Positions 35,166-45,599 of a stretch of DNA of 64,000 bases are shown here, one piece after another. Position numbers and translations under genes: made by a program. Position 1 is the first letter of the stretch; the number at the start of each line of letters is the position of its first letter. The notes beneath the pieces were generated by a model. It did not search any database. It was not told where the DNA came from and saw only the letters and a program-made list of their open reading frames with translations. This DNA comes from Cadophora sp. MPI-SDFR-AT-0126 (Eukaryota; Ascomycota; Leotiomycetes; Helotiales; Ploettnerulaceae): assembly GCA_020747065.1 (NCBI GenBank), contig JAGMVK010000021.1:62001-126000 (forward strand). The letters are read 5' to 3'.

Positions 35166-35608
35166 GAGGACGAAAGATATGGCATGGTACGATCGGCAGC
35201 TCTATAATCAGGTGAGATAGCCAGTCACCAAACGTGCTCGAAACGAGAAGCCATACAGAGCCCCTTGTGAGGCGCATCAATCAGCATGTTGCTGCACTAC
35301 TTCGTATAATTCTTGATGTATTTTCGTTTCGCTGTCCAATCGCTCAGGCATTCCTTATCATAGATATTTTTGAAGTGGCATGGGATTTGGCTCAGGTGTT
35401 GAGATTTGTTTGTCACCATTATTTTATTTTGTTTCGTTTTGTACTGTTTCGCTCCTGTTGTTAAACCCGATTAAGCTTTTCGCATGATTTGCTCTTCTTT
35501 CAATACCGACAGCAATGGGTGATAGTCCTCTCCGCCCTCCGTAGATTACTCCTTTCATTATTCATTCACACACCATGAATGCAACGCCCAAATCCCTGGG
35601 TGTAAAAT

Positions 35609-38600
35609 CTATTTAAACCAGAATGCAACCAAATCATCAAAATCCCCATCAACCAGATCTTCCGCCTTGCTTTTCATCACCCTCGTCTTCCCCGTCAAAG
35701 CAATTCTCTCAACGACTTGATCCGAATACACTTGAAAGCACTTCTTCAGTTCTCTATCCGCCTCTTCAACCCTCTCAAGACATCTCAGGGCCTGAGATCG
35801 CTTGAAAGAAACACGTGCTTTCTCAGACAAGTAGCTATTCGACATGGAATATGCTTTCAGCGCGTGGTCAAGCAGAGCTAGAGCGGTGTCGTACTGATGC
35901 ACACGAATGTTGTGCTCGGCGACTTTGACGAAGACAGAGGCTGTGAGGTGGTGGTTGTTTCCTAGGGTGGCTTTGAAATGGAGAAGGGCTTTGTGGTGGT
36001 AGCTGAGACTTTCTTCGGTGGAGCCTTGATCGTAGGTTACGTTGCCAAGGGCGTGGTAAAATCTCCCCGAACTATGTAAGTCAAATTTAGCATTACGATT
36101 CTCAATAGGCCTGATGAAAGTTGAACGTCAGAACTCACATGAACGAGATGCGATCGTGGATACCATATTTCTCCTCACGGTCGCTAACACCCTTCTCCAA
36201 AACAGCGGCAGCTTCGCTCAACCGGCCTTGCAACCAGTACGCATATCCTAAATTGACCATTGGAAGTGATACGAGGATCGGCTCAAAATCATGAAGCTTC
36301 TGCAGCAATTCGATCGATCGCTGGAAGTATATCTCGCCTTGAGCCCAATCTTCTTTTAGCATGTACGCGAAACCAAGCTCATTGCAAGCAAGGCCAAGCC
36401 GCATATCTGTGCGTGGAGACTCCACTTTGAACTCTTTCTCCATCATGTCGTGGAAGATTTTGAGGTTTCTCAGTCCTTCTGTGGCATCGCTCGCACCACA
36501 CGCGATGACCCCTCTGTTATGATATAGCTCGGCGCTATGGTAACAAAAGTTAGCAAATACCAGATTGGAAAGTAACTATTGAAACTGAAAATTGGGGCTC
36601 CCTAAAGACCTACACTGTATAATCAAGCTCCGCATGTGTTACACCGTGGGATGAAAAGGCATCTGAGGGAACGTCGAGTTGACATTTGAGAGATTCGCAT
36701 ATTGACTGGGCCATGTTGTTATACAAGTTCGTGTCAACAAGTCTTCCGCGCTCATGCAAATACCTAGGATCTGTCAGCTTTCTTTCAACAAAATAACAGA
36801 TCTTTGGATCTTACCAGCCAGTATCAGTGAGAAGTCTTGCGAAATGGTAGTCGTCCGATGTCTGCGCCGAGGGCCTAATTGCAGGGAAAATATCTTTGAG
36901 CCTAGCAATATGCGGAAACACTTCCTCACAAACTGGCCAACGTGCAACACCATGGCGCCAAGTGAAGTTCTCAAAGGGCCATATCGATGCCACCAACTTT
37001 ACGCAGGCGACAAACGTTTGCCTAAATTCAGCCTGTGCCATCTCTGCTCTAGCAACGTCTTGAACCAGTCTATGGATAAATAGCTTATTTTCCTGCTTGT
37101 TCCCCGTCACCAGCGAACAAGCGAAAAGCTCCCCCTTGGCGTGTTCATATTCTTCTATTGTAGCAGGATATCCAGAAAGGTCGATTCCACCAATAGCACT
37201 GGTAAGCAAGCGCTCTGGTATGCTATCTGGATCAAGCATCGATAGCACATTCAAGAGTTTTCTGCCGTACCTGAGATTCTCAAATGCCCAAACAGAGGCT
37301 ACAGTGTGCTCATGGCTCAATGACTTGAGGTCCATCTGGTGGGCTTTAAATTGCAGAAGCTCGCGTTGACTTTCTCGCTCGTTGTAAGAGTCGAAAAACT
37401 GACGGAAGCTGAGCTGCTTGGTGACAATAATACTGGCCATCTGGGTCAAAGCCAAAGGAAGTCCGCCTAGCCGGGAGCTAACATTACTGACACTTTCTCG
37501 GTCCACATCCGAAAGCTCCCTATTCGTTAATCTCAAAAGAAAGGCAACAGCCTCTTCCGAAGTGAACTGCTTCAGTGGCAACGACTTTGTCCAAGAGAAA
37601 GGATTTCGACTTGTGATGAGGACAGAGCCTGGCCCGTCATATGGCCAGAAGTCGTTCAGAATATCCGGGTCTTGTACTCCATCGTAAACTAGCAGCCAAG
37701 ATACCTGCTTTCGGGAGGGCTTGTCGGCATCACGGACTGGGGGCTTTACGAGCCAGCGTTTGACAAGTTCGCGGGTATGTATGAGGTCATTGGCATCAAT
37801 TGAACCTTCTGGGATGAGCCCAAGAAGACGAGCAATTCTTTGGAAGCCTTGGGCCATTTCATTGACACTGTCTGCATTGACCCATAGAACAACGTCAAAG
37901 GCATCCTGATACGTGCGTGCAAACTGTATCGCCACTTGAGTTTTACCCATTCCGCCTGGGGCACATATTGCAAATGTCAGTGGGTACGTGATCGCTTTCC
38001 CATCGGCCGGAACAGCATTGGTGTCTGGAATTAATTCTGCTGCGATTGCTTTGAGTGCATTCTTTCGTCCGAAGAAATTCTTGTTGAGCGGAGTTGGTGG
38101 CATCATGTAAACAGGAAAGACGAGTTCAGAATGTTGTTCCGTGGCGAAGGAAGAATCGAGATAAAGTCTTCTCAGCAGCTTCTGTAAGATAGGATCCCTG
38201 TCATGGCCGTAATAATCTGACTGGGGAAGAAATCCCCATTCATCCTGATAGCTTTCGTAGGTCGCCCATGATTTGAAGGCGATGCCATGATCAGCGGCTG
38301 CAGGATCGACAAATTGCCATTCGATGTCTTGAACGGCGTTTGAATCATCTTCGAAAATATTCAAAGTAGTCAACTCAATAGCCAACTGAGACGCAAGATC
38401 ATCATTGCTTTTGTGACCTTCGTCGGCATGTTTAGAAGCTCCTTTCTCGCTTAGTTCTTCGTCAACATCCTCCTGCCAGGGCAGTGCTTTCATCGAAATG
38501 GCTTGCAAATGTCCTGCCAAATGTCTGGAAATATCATCCGAGATTATCTTGCTTCGTTCGTTCTTCTGTCTGTTGTCGGAGCCAGTGGCATTGATTAGAG

Positions 38601-40150
38601 AATTGACCTGCTCTTCAGCAGGTTCATAACCACAGAGAGGACATTCAGAAAACAGACTTGTCGCTGGACCTTGGCTACGCTTCTTGTACCATGGTAACTG
38701 GCTTTCTTTAAATCCATTCGCATGATCAAGTCGCATATGATCTTCGAACCCCTGTTCAGTTTCGAAAATCAGAAGTTTATGGCCTGCTGCTCGACATGTC
38801 CATTGTCTTGTGTGAGTTTCTTGCATATGCGAAAGCCACGCAGCACGGTCCCGGAACAACCTGTGCGCATCACTGCAATCTTCAAAAACACAAATGTAAG
38901 GTTCCAGGTCATCTAGGACGTGACGCCTGGCACAAGATTTAATTAGATTTTCGCAGTGTACAGATGAAGTGTAATGGAGACTTACACCCAATTGGACCGC
39001 ATGGCTTCCTTCATGGGAAGCATCATGCAACAGTACGGACATTCAAACTCTTTGCTACCGGCAGCGGGTTTTGGAGGATCCGGGATCTGAATTGTGCCTT
39101 GCTGGGTAAAAGCACCAGAAAACACTGTGGGTGCTCGTGATGGACTTGGTTCGAAGACATCCTCGGCCTTGAACTTCCTAGAAACCTTGGAAGCAGACGT
39201 CTGCGAAGCCAAAGCTGGCTTGAGAAAATCCTTCTGCTTATGTTCCGCCTTTTGGGTGGGAGTCTCCACGACAGTTTTTGCCACAACTGTGGATTCTGCA
39301 TCAATTGCACTGCGAGGTGACTTTTCAAGTGGAGATGGCGGGACGAGCACAGCTTTAATACCCAGTTTCTTTTGGTGATGTTGACGGAACATAAAACGTC
39401 TTCTGCGAAGAGTAATCGATTTGGCAAGTCGTTCTCGAAGTAAAACAGGTGCCTCTTGGAAGGTGTGTGTGACGAAAGCAAGAGCAAACTCCTCAAACTG
39501 TCTGCTAACATCGTTGCCGTCCTCGTCTCTGATGACAAAATTTGCAGCTTTCGCGTTCTGGTTGATGATTGATGGCCTTCGAATAGCCACAGAGAGTCGA
39601 TACAAGCGATCGATGGTCTGCTCAATTCCATGAAGACGCTGCTCAAACGGTGTTCGATCTTGATCGACTGAAATTGAGACAGAATCATCCGTCGTGGAGC
39701 CTTGATATGACGAAGTAAGGATTGAAGAAGCTGAAGGTATCTGGTGAGAGCCAGTGCTTATTGTCTCTTCACTGGAAGTTGAAGTGGTCAATGAACCTTC
39801 ATCACCATCAGGGAGCCTAACGGTGTCCGTCGCTGTGTTTTTATCAGCAGCTTTCAACCGTGTAGGAAAAGATTATGCATACCTCGACGAATATAGTTCT
39901 TCAGACTACCCAAAAGATCAAGCATCAGCTTCTTGGCTTCCCAGCTATCCCTTAGTCTATAATCCAGAGATGCATGGCCATTTGCAAACATTCCAATGTT
40001 TGCTGCCCAAATTGAGAAGCGCGCAAGTTGCTCTTCGCTATTCAAATCTTGTCCATTGCGATCATTCCCTGCAATAGGCTCGACCATCACCAATGCATGG
40101 AAGTCAGAGACGCATTCGCTAGCACGAGTATGAAGCTCGACAGATTCCAT
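35609..40150 (-). CDS. NLR/STAND receptor: C2H2 region, NB-ARC, TPR repeats
   Basis: Exons 40150-39883, 39832-38986, 38926-36815, 36763-36614, 36534-36139 and 36071-35609 join in phase to 1411 aa. Residues 1-110 are helical; a Ser/Thr- and Lys-rich linker follows. A zinc-finger region at about 350-520 contains ECPYCCMMLP, YICVFEDC, WLSHMQETH, CPLCGYEP and DISRHLAGHLQAISM. NB-ARC from about 640: NFFGRKNALKAI, P-loop CAPGGMGKTQVA (about 695), Walker-B position WLLVYDGV, VLITSRN and GGLPLAL. A winged-helix-like stretch (LLNVLSMLDPDSIPERLL) precedes about 340 residues of TPRs (LGFAYMLKEDWAQGEIYFQRSIELL, split here by description, then VNLGYAYWLQGRLSEAAAVLEKG). Cytosolic sensor by family. It starts 539 bp from the divergent DUF7580 gene, a possible partner. 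Confidence 0.92.
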
Positions 40151-40689
40151 CTTGCGCCTTTTCGCGAAAGTGATGAGCCAGAGTCAAGTGGTTAGAGAAG
40201 GAAGTTTTGAAGATCGCTGGCAGCAACAGCAATGTTTGGTAAGGCTGGATTCGGAGTGGGGGGCGGAAATGTGGCAGCCTTATGCATCAGTATGGAGTTG
40301 GCCATCAGGAAGGAGCCCATGTATGCTGAATGGAGTGATGGTGTGGGTGTTGCCGAGTAGGATCATCGAAGTCACCTGCATGTGCCTCTATCTTGCATAG
40401 TTCTCCATACGATGTGATTTAGGTGAGCCGTGGAAGGATCGATCAACCTGGATAGGAAGCTGCTTATCAAGTCAGCCTTGTGATGAATCTAGGTTTGTCA
40501 TCAGTAAATAATCCATGTCGATGAGGCTCTCCATCGGGCTCTCAGAACAGTTCCTACTTCAGCTGGGCGAGGCTGGTGTAACCACACGGCTGCCTGAAAT
40601 GCGCATGCCCATCCGCATCTAAAGCCAGCTTGGCTTCTTGTCCGTTGTTTTCTATAGACATTCTTGCTTTACATGACCAATTCTTGAAT
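40151..40689. promoter_or_regulatory. shared 539-bp promoter region of the NLR and DUF7580 genes
   Basis: The only sequence between two divergent start codons. An upstream in-frame ATG at 40630 would lengthen the DUF7580 protein by 20 residues. No motif is assigned. Confidence 0.5.
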
Positions 40690-42503
40690 ATGATCACTGG
40701 TCTCGAATTAGCCCTTGCTCTGGTGCCGTTAGTGCTCACAGCAACGGAGCATCACAAGAAAGCATTTCGCAAAGTCAAGACACTTGCATCCCCCAAAGAT
40801 AGAGATGAGAAGCTCCTAGACTTCCTCCAGGATCTTCACGACGAAGTAGCCTTACTCGGACACACATTGCGAGGTCTGGTTACTGACCTCACGACACTAA
40901 CCGAGAAGCAAAGAGAGCTGCTACTGAAGCTCGATCGAGAGCAATGGAAGCAAAACGACATCAATGTGGCTCTTAAAACAAGGCTAGGAAGCGATACAGA
41001 AGCTGCTTTCACCAGTATTCTTGACCGCTTGCTAAAAGCTTTGGACGATGTTGTCAGTGAGAAGTCTCTGCATTTCATTAATTCTGAAAGGGTGAGTTAC
41101 AGCTGTTCCAATGATCTAGGCGAAGATGCTCTGGGATACTCATTGTTTGTAGACATCCCCTAGCGGGCTCTTCAAGAAGCTGGAAGGCTTTCGGGAGGAG
41201 ATGAAGCACGGTACAACGATACAAGACCTCCGAACCCGATTTCAATTCACCACCAAAGAAGACCGGCGCAGCAGGAACCTGAAGAAGATCCAAAAATGCA
41301 ACGAGAAGCTGGAGCGATTTCTCCGTGGCCGCTCATCCGGTATGACCAACGAGGGAAAGAAATCCATCCTGACCAGAAAGTCAAGACCGCCGACAAATAG
41401 GTCTCGTAGACTTTCCCAAGACGCACACAAGAAGATTTCTCACTGTTGGTCATGTCCTTGCCCATCGCCTCATGAGGCGAAGCTGAGCCTCTTGAAATGC
41501 TTGACGAACAACGAAAGTCCTGATTCTGCTATCAATCTCGACTTGTTGGTGTCTATGATGAGTGGGGAACAACCAAAAGAAATCTGGCTGGAGAGCAGGA
41601 TTCGAATTCTTCCCGACAAGTGAGTAATTGGAGGAACTGGTTTGCAGAGAATCACACTAAGCAGGACCAAGCAGGGAAGAAAAGAGCGGCAAACCCAGCG
41701 TCAGATTTACAGATGATTCACATCCTGCTCAATCAATACCTGCCCCCAAGGATCCACGCCGCTTCATCGACACGGAGTCGGTATGCACCTTTATCAAAGA
41801 AGCTCACAAGAACAACAGCAGCTTAGAACTTGTGTTCGATGGTGAGAAGCTCTGGCAGGGGCGATCCACTGGAACTCGTGTCCTTCACAAACCTGAGATT
41901 GGCATCCCACTCAATACCCTGCTAGGTGAGTCACAGACCCCGCTGAAGCTGAAGCAAAAAAGATCCCTGGCCGTTGTTCTTGCTCATGCCATCCTGCACT
42001 ACTGCGAAAGTCCATGGGTTTCCAACAGCTGGAACAAGCAACACGTGAGCTTCTTTGCTACTCTTAAGGGACCGGATCTTATGAGACCTTACCTTGCAAC
42101 GCAGTTCGAAGCCGGAACTGCGCGGCTGGACGATACAGTGGATGATCTGTTCCGTCATCCAAGTCCAGCACTCTTATCTCTTGGTATCTTGTTGCTAGAG
42201 CTTTACTTATCAAAACCGATCGAGTCCTTGTGGGAAGCTGACGATACCGACGATGGCATGGAGGGCATCAACACCAACTGGATCACAGCTGAAAAACAGC
42301 TCGAGAAGATGGACGATGACTTGTATGAAGGGTATAGAAACGCTATACGGGCGTGTCTGAAAGTGGACTATGTCGATAGCGAGGACTTGAGTCTTGACAA
42401 CGAGGATTTCAGAAAGCTCATCTATGAGCGAGTTGTCGTTCCGTTGGAAGATGAGCTGGAAAATGGTTTCCACATCACTCCAGAGCAACTTGGAGTCCTG
42501 TGA
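40690..42503 (+). CDS. DUF7580-type protein, helical N-terminus and kinase-like C-terminus
   Basis: Exons 40690-41091, 41153-41619 and 41675-42503 give 565 aa. The start MITGLELALALVPLVL was chosen because family members begin this way. Residues 1-135 are strongly helical (EHHKKAFRKVKTL, FLQDLHDEVALLGHTL, ALKTRLGSDTEAAFTSILDRL). The middle is Lys/Arg-rich, followed by the family motif SVRFTDD, which exists only if the second intron ends at 41674. The C-terminal 250 residues are kinase-like: LKQKRSLAVVLAHAILHYCE, VSFF, YLATQFE, and PALLSLGILLLELYL. No catalytic Lys/HRD/DFG set is obvious, so a pseudokinase is likely. Such proteins are common near HET and NLR genes; function unproven. It is divergent from the NLR. 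Confidence 0.88.
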
Positions 42504-43301
42504 AAATAATAAATTTGAATAATGTCAGCTCTGAGAATGAGCCTTTCATATGTAATCCAAGTTTATCAGGACTGCAGGCTACACTCCAATAAGCAACGAA
42601 GTATCCCGAGCGATCGTGTTTGGAAAGAAAGGATTCAAGCGAGCCAAGCGAGATTAATAAAATACGATGGTCGGGAACAAGCCTTCAAAACATACCATGC
42701 GCTTCGCCTTGACAATGACTCTGTCCTTTCTTGTGAAACTCTCATGGCAAATCCGTTTATCGTTTGCTTGGGCAAAATAAAACAGTTGTGATAAAATGCA
42801 TGTGATGATGCAGCTGCAAGGATTGCACAGCCGTGCCACAACAGCCTCACTTGTCCGGGTAATCTCAAACAGCCTTCAGTCAGCACTCAAAAGGGCAGGG
42901 GAAGTGTCTCGATCAAAGGATGTACCATTTTTAACATGCATGATAAAGAAGTTGCCAACAGGTATGAGTTCCGAAATATTCCCTTCCGCCAATCATTGTT
43001 CAGCTGCACCGATCAGCTGGACAACACGATAAGGGAGGGTGGCACACTGAAGATCTCCGTGAGGGGTCCTTGACGCCCAAGTAAGGTGGCTGCCTATATC
43101 TTCAGAATCTCACTCTACCAGGCAGCCTTGCTCATTCAATCCCATCCTTCACCCCACAGATTTGAGGCTGCCAGTCCCACGCAAGGACCAAAAGCATACT
43201 ACTTTGCAGACCGAAGTCTGAAGCCAATCACGATGTAACTATGACCTATCCATAGCCTGACATCTAGAACTCCGCTGACGCATTTCTGTTTCGCACAAAA
43301 G
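42504..43301. other. gap, no gene seen
   Basis: Downstream of the DUF7580 gene. Short overlapping frames on both strands (42522-42886) without features. Confidence 0.5.
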
Positions 43302-43523
43302 ATGGACCCTCCAACAACAACCGAAAAGATACAGCCTTGGAAAGCCCAATGGCTCGCAAAACAATCCGCGAAGAAATCCGAGAATGGCGAGAAAGACACG
43401 GCTGTGCGCGAGGGTACTAGTCACGGATTTTCGAAAGGGCAAGAAGTCATTCTCGATGGAACGACGACTGGAATGGCATCCCGACTGCTGCGCAAAAACA
43501 AGATTGACGATCCATCATATTGA
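43302..43523 (+). CDS. small hypothetical ORF, 73 aa
   Basis: ATG at 43302 with A-rich leader sequence, TGA at 43521-43523. The peptide is hydrophilic: WKAQWLAKQSAKK, then Gly/Thr-rich with GFSKGQEVILDGTTTG and a basic end SRLLRKNK. No signal peptide, domain or intron. It ends 26 bp from the stop of the convergent AsaB-like gene. Codon-level evidence is thin; it may be a real small protein or a chance frame. Confidence 0.3.
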   Translation: MDPPTTTEKIQPWKAQWLAKQSAKKSENGEKDTAVREGTSHGFSKGQEVILDGTTTGMASRLLRKNKIDDPSY

Positions 43524-43549
43524 CTGGTAGCGATATGGATACCTGAAAG

Positions 43550-44770
43550 CTAGGACTGTGTTTCGAGAATCCGAAAGATATCTTCAACCACGGGCGGATA
43601 TTCTGGTAGATCGACGTAGAACACAAACGCTCTACAGTCGATACTTTCGCGTGGCAGCTCATCTGGTGTCACTTTTGGGTTGTAAAAAGCAGCATGAGGC
43701 GAAGCTTTGTCAGTCAGCATTATGTACATACATCCATAGAAAGGTCGGTTCTCAAGGGTTCATAATATGGACTGACCGGGTGCGTCTGAATGTTCACTGT
43801 CTGCACTCTTGAAGATCAAGACTTCCGTTGTCGTTTGATCGGGAAGATAGAACCATTTCTGATCTACGTTATGCATAACTTGCAAGTTCTCGGTAGCAAA
43901 ATTCTCGTAAACGAGGTCTCCGGCCATGATGTCGTTGCGATAATCAACAGATTGTGCGTCACAAAGTGCCAGTGGCCAGTCGTTCAATGGACCTCGGAGG
44001 GGTCTCCAAATACTAAAATAGTGTTAGAAATGCCATCTTGTCACTATCCGTCAGAAAAAATGTGCTTCGAAATCTGCCCACTTTATGATCTGCCAATGCC
44101 CTCTTAACAATTCAATTGCTTGCTCTCCATACATCACTTCTATGAGACGCTCTCCTTCTCGAACCGTGAAGTCTATTGAATGTTACGAGGTTCATAAAGG
44201 TGCAATGAAGTCACTGACCAACGTGTGCCAGTGCCGCAGGTTGCAGCGTTTCGAACTCTTTCCCAGTCGATATCGGGAACTGAGAATGCCTTCGCCGGAC
44301 CTGATTGGTGAGCTACTCCGCAAATATCAAGGGGCCTTTTTGAGACACTTACGGCAAAATCCATTACATGAACGTGCCTACCATTGAGTTCTTTCAAAAG
44401 AGCATTCTGTAACTCTGGCAAGTACACATTCTTGATCATTTCCTCGTCGGCAAAGTCATCATAGCACATGGCAGATTGCATATGCATGACCTGGAAACCA
44501 TTTCTGTCTAGCGTAGGAGACTCGCCCTTTCGTATATCGTTTATAGTTACGCTGAACTTGTCTCGTCTTATATTTGATTGTGGAAAGTTCCCATCGGGCG
44601 GATATCGGAGGCTGTATGGTTTCTCGGTTTTAAAAAGCTCATCCCTCGCAAGAAAATACAGACTCGCCTGGACGGCGCTGTCGTCATCGTGGTCTGTGGA
44701 TGTCAGGGAGAGACAATTAAGAGGCGTGTTTGAGAACATGCTTACCTTGAACTCCTGTGTTGCCCATCAT
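43550..44770 (-). CDS. AsaB/CmcJ-like (GA4-desaturase family) oxidase or hydroxylase
   Basis: Six exons on minus (44770-44746, 44693-44353, 44300-44219, 44172-44082, 44012-43777, 43704-43550) give 309 aa. The fold and motif order match the fungal AsaB / CmcJ / gibberellin GA4-desaturase family, thought to be Fe(II)/2-oxoglutarate-type enzymes of secondary metabolism. Visible landmarks: YSLRYPPDG, NGFQVMHM, ALAHVDFTV (putative His-x-Asp metal pair), INIWRPLRGPLNDWPLALCD, VYENFATENLQVMHN, KWFYLPDQTTTEVLIFKSADS, then APASPHAAFYNP (second His) and PRESIDCRAFVFY. The first exon is only 25 nt (eight codons) and was fixed by phase. No synthase gene lies beside it, so it looks like an orphan member of unknown substrate. 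Confidence 0.92.
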
Positions 44771-45230
44771 CGCCAGACTTATAATTTCTTGCTGTCAATG
44801 TTTGATGACGAGCTCCGCATCGACAGCTTCAGTCGCTTCGAAGCGTACAGCAAGATTTAGGTAATCCGGAACAATACCGTGGCTCCTTATCGATTTCGTA
44901 CGATGACAAGAAAATTTATTGGGGCACGCTGTCATACTCTAAAAGTGTCACCACATGTGGGTCACAAGAGTGATCTGCTTAAAGAACAGCTTCGACCAAG
45001 ACAACTACTTGGCGGCTCTCGTCCACTGAACTTGTCAACGCTCCCGTGTCAATTCTGGGCAGTTTTGTGATGAACACGCATCATTGACGCTTGTATGCTA
45101 TACTACACTTTCACTCCCGAAGAGTTGCCTCTCTTGTCTGATTCTCCAGAAGCCCTCTAAATTCTGGCCAGGTGCGGGGTAATTTGCTCCATGGCGGGGT
45201 AATAGATATCACCACAGCGAGCTTCTCATG
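44771..45230. other. gap, no gene seen
   Basis: Upstream of the AsaB-like gene; likely its promoter. Confidence 0.5.
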
Positions 45231-45498
45231 CTACAAGAGAAGCTTGGCTGTTGCGGAGTGTAAGTTTTCTGGCCAAGAATTAACAACTTGATAAGCCTCT
45301 TGGGCAGTGATTAGGTCGAAAGTTTTCTTTGTTCCAGGTGCATTGAAGCATGAAACTCTTATCACTTCCCTGCCTGGGGAGTACAGCTCGGAGATTTTGT
45401 ATGAAATTTGAAATTCTACTTTGACAGTCCGATGACAACTTCTTTCAAGAGAAGTCAAAGATGCTGAAGACAACAGAAGCAGATCAACAACTTTTCAT
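45231..45498 (-). pseudogene. small secreted-type ORF with a frameshift after its start
   Basis: On minus, an open frame ends in TAG at 45231-45233 and extends up through a hydrophobic Leu/Ser-rich stretch just after a TGA. The only nearby ATG (45498-45496) is followed by a run of four A and reads into a stop after four codons. Its continuation one frame over gives a typical signal-peptide core (VVDLLLLSSASL) and then about 75 residues including CFNAPGTKKTFDL and NSWPENLHS. The simplest reading is a one-base length change in the A run. A sequencing error or a missed upstream exon are alternatives. No family recognised. Confidence 0.35.
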
Positions 45499-45599
45499 AG
45501 ACACCAATAGTAACACGATCCTGGTATAATGCTCATTGTAGTGAGCAAGGACCTACCACTTCACTCATTATACAACTGAACATCATCAGTCGGTACGAT

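Larger units (their letters stand above)
30188..35608. other. 5.4-kb stretch without a recognisable gene
   Basis: Upstream of the Gds1-like gene and downstream of the NLR. It has many simple tracts (TGG, CCATCC, GATCA, poly-A), and minus-strand frames are full of Ser/Pro/His/Thr, as in long fungal 5' leaders. The longest frame, 32434-33186 (250 aa, plus), has no domain and contains a Val run caused by the TGG repeat. I see no convincing gene. Confidence 0.45.
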
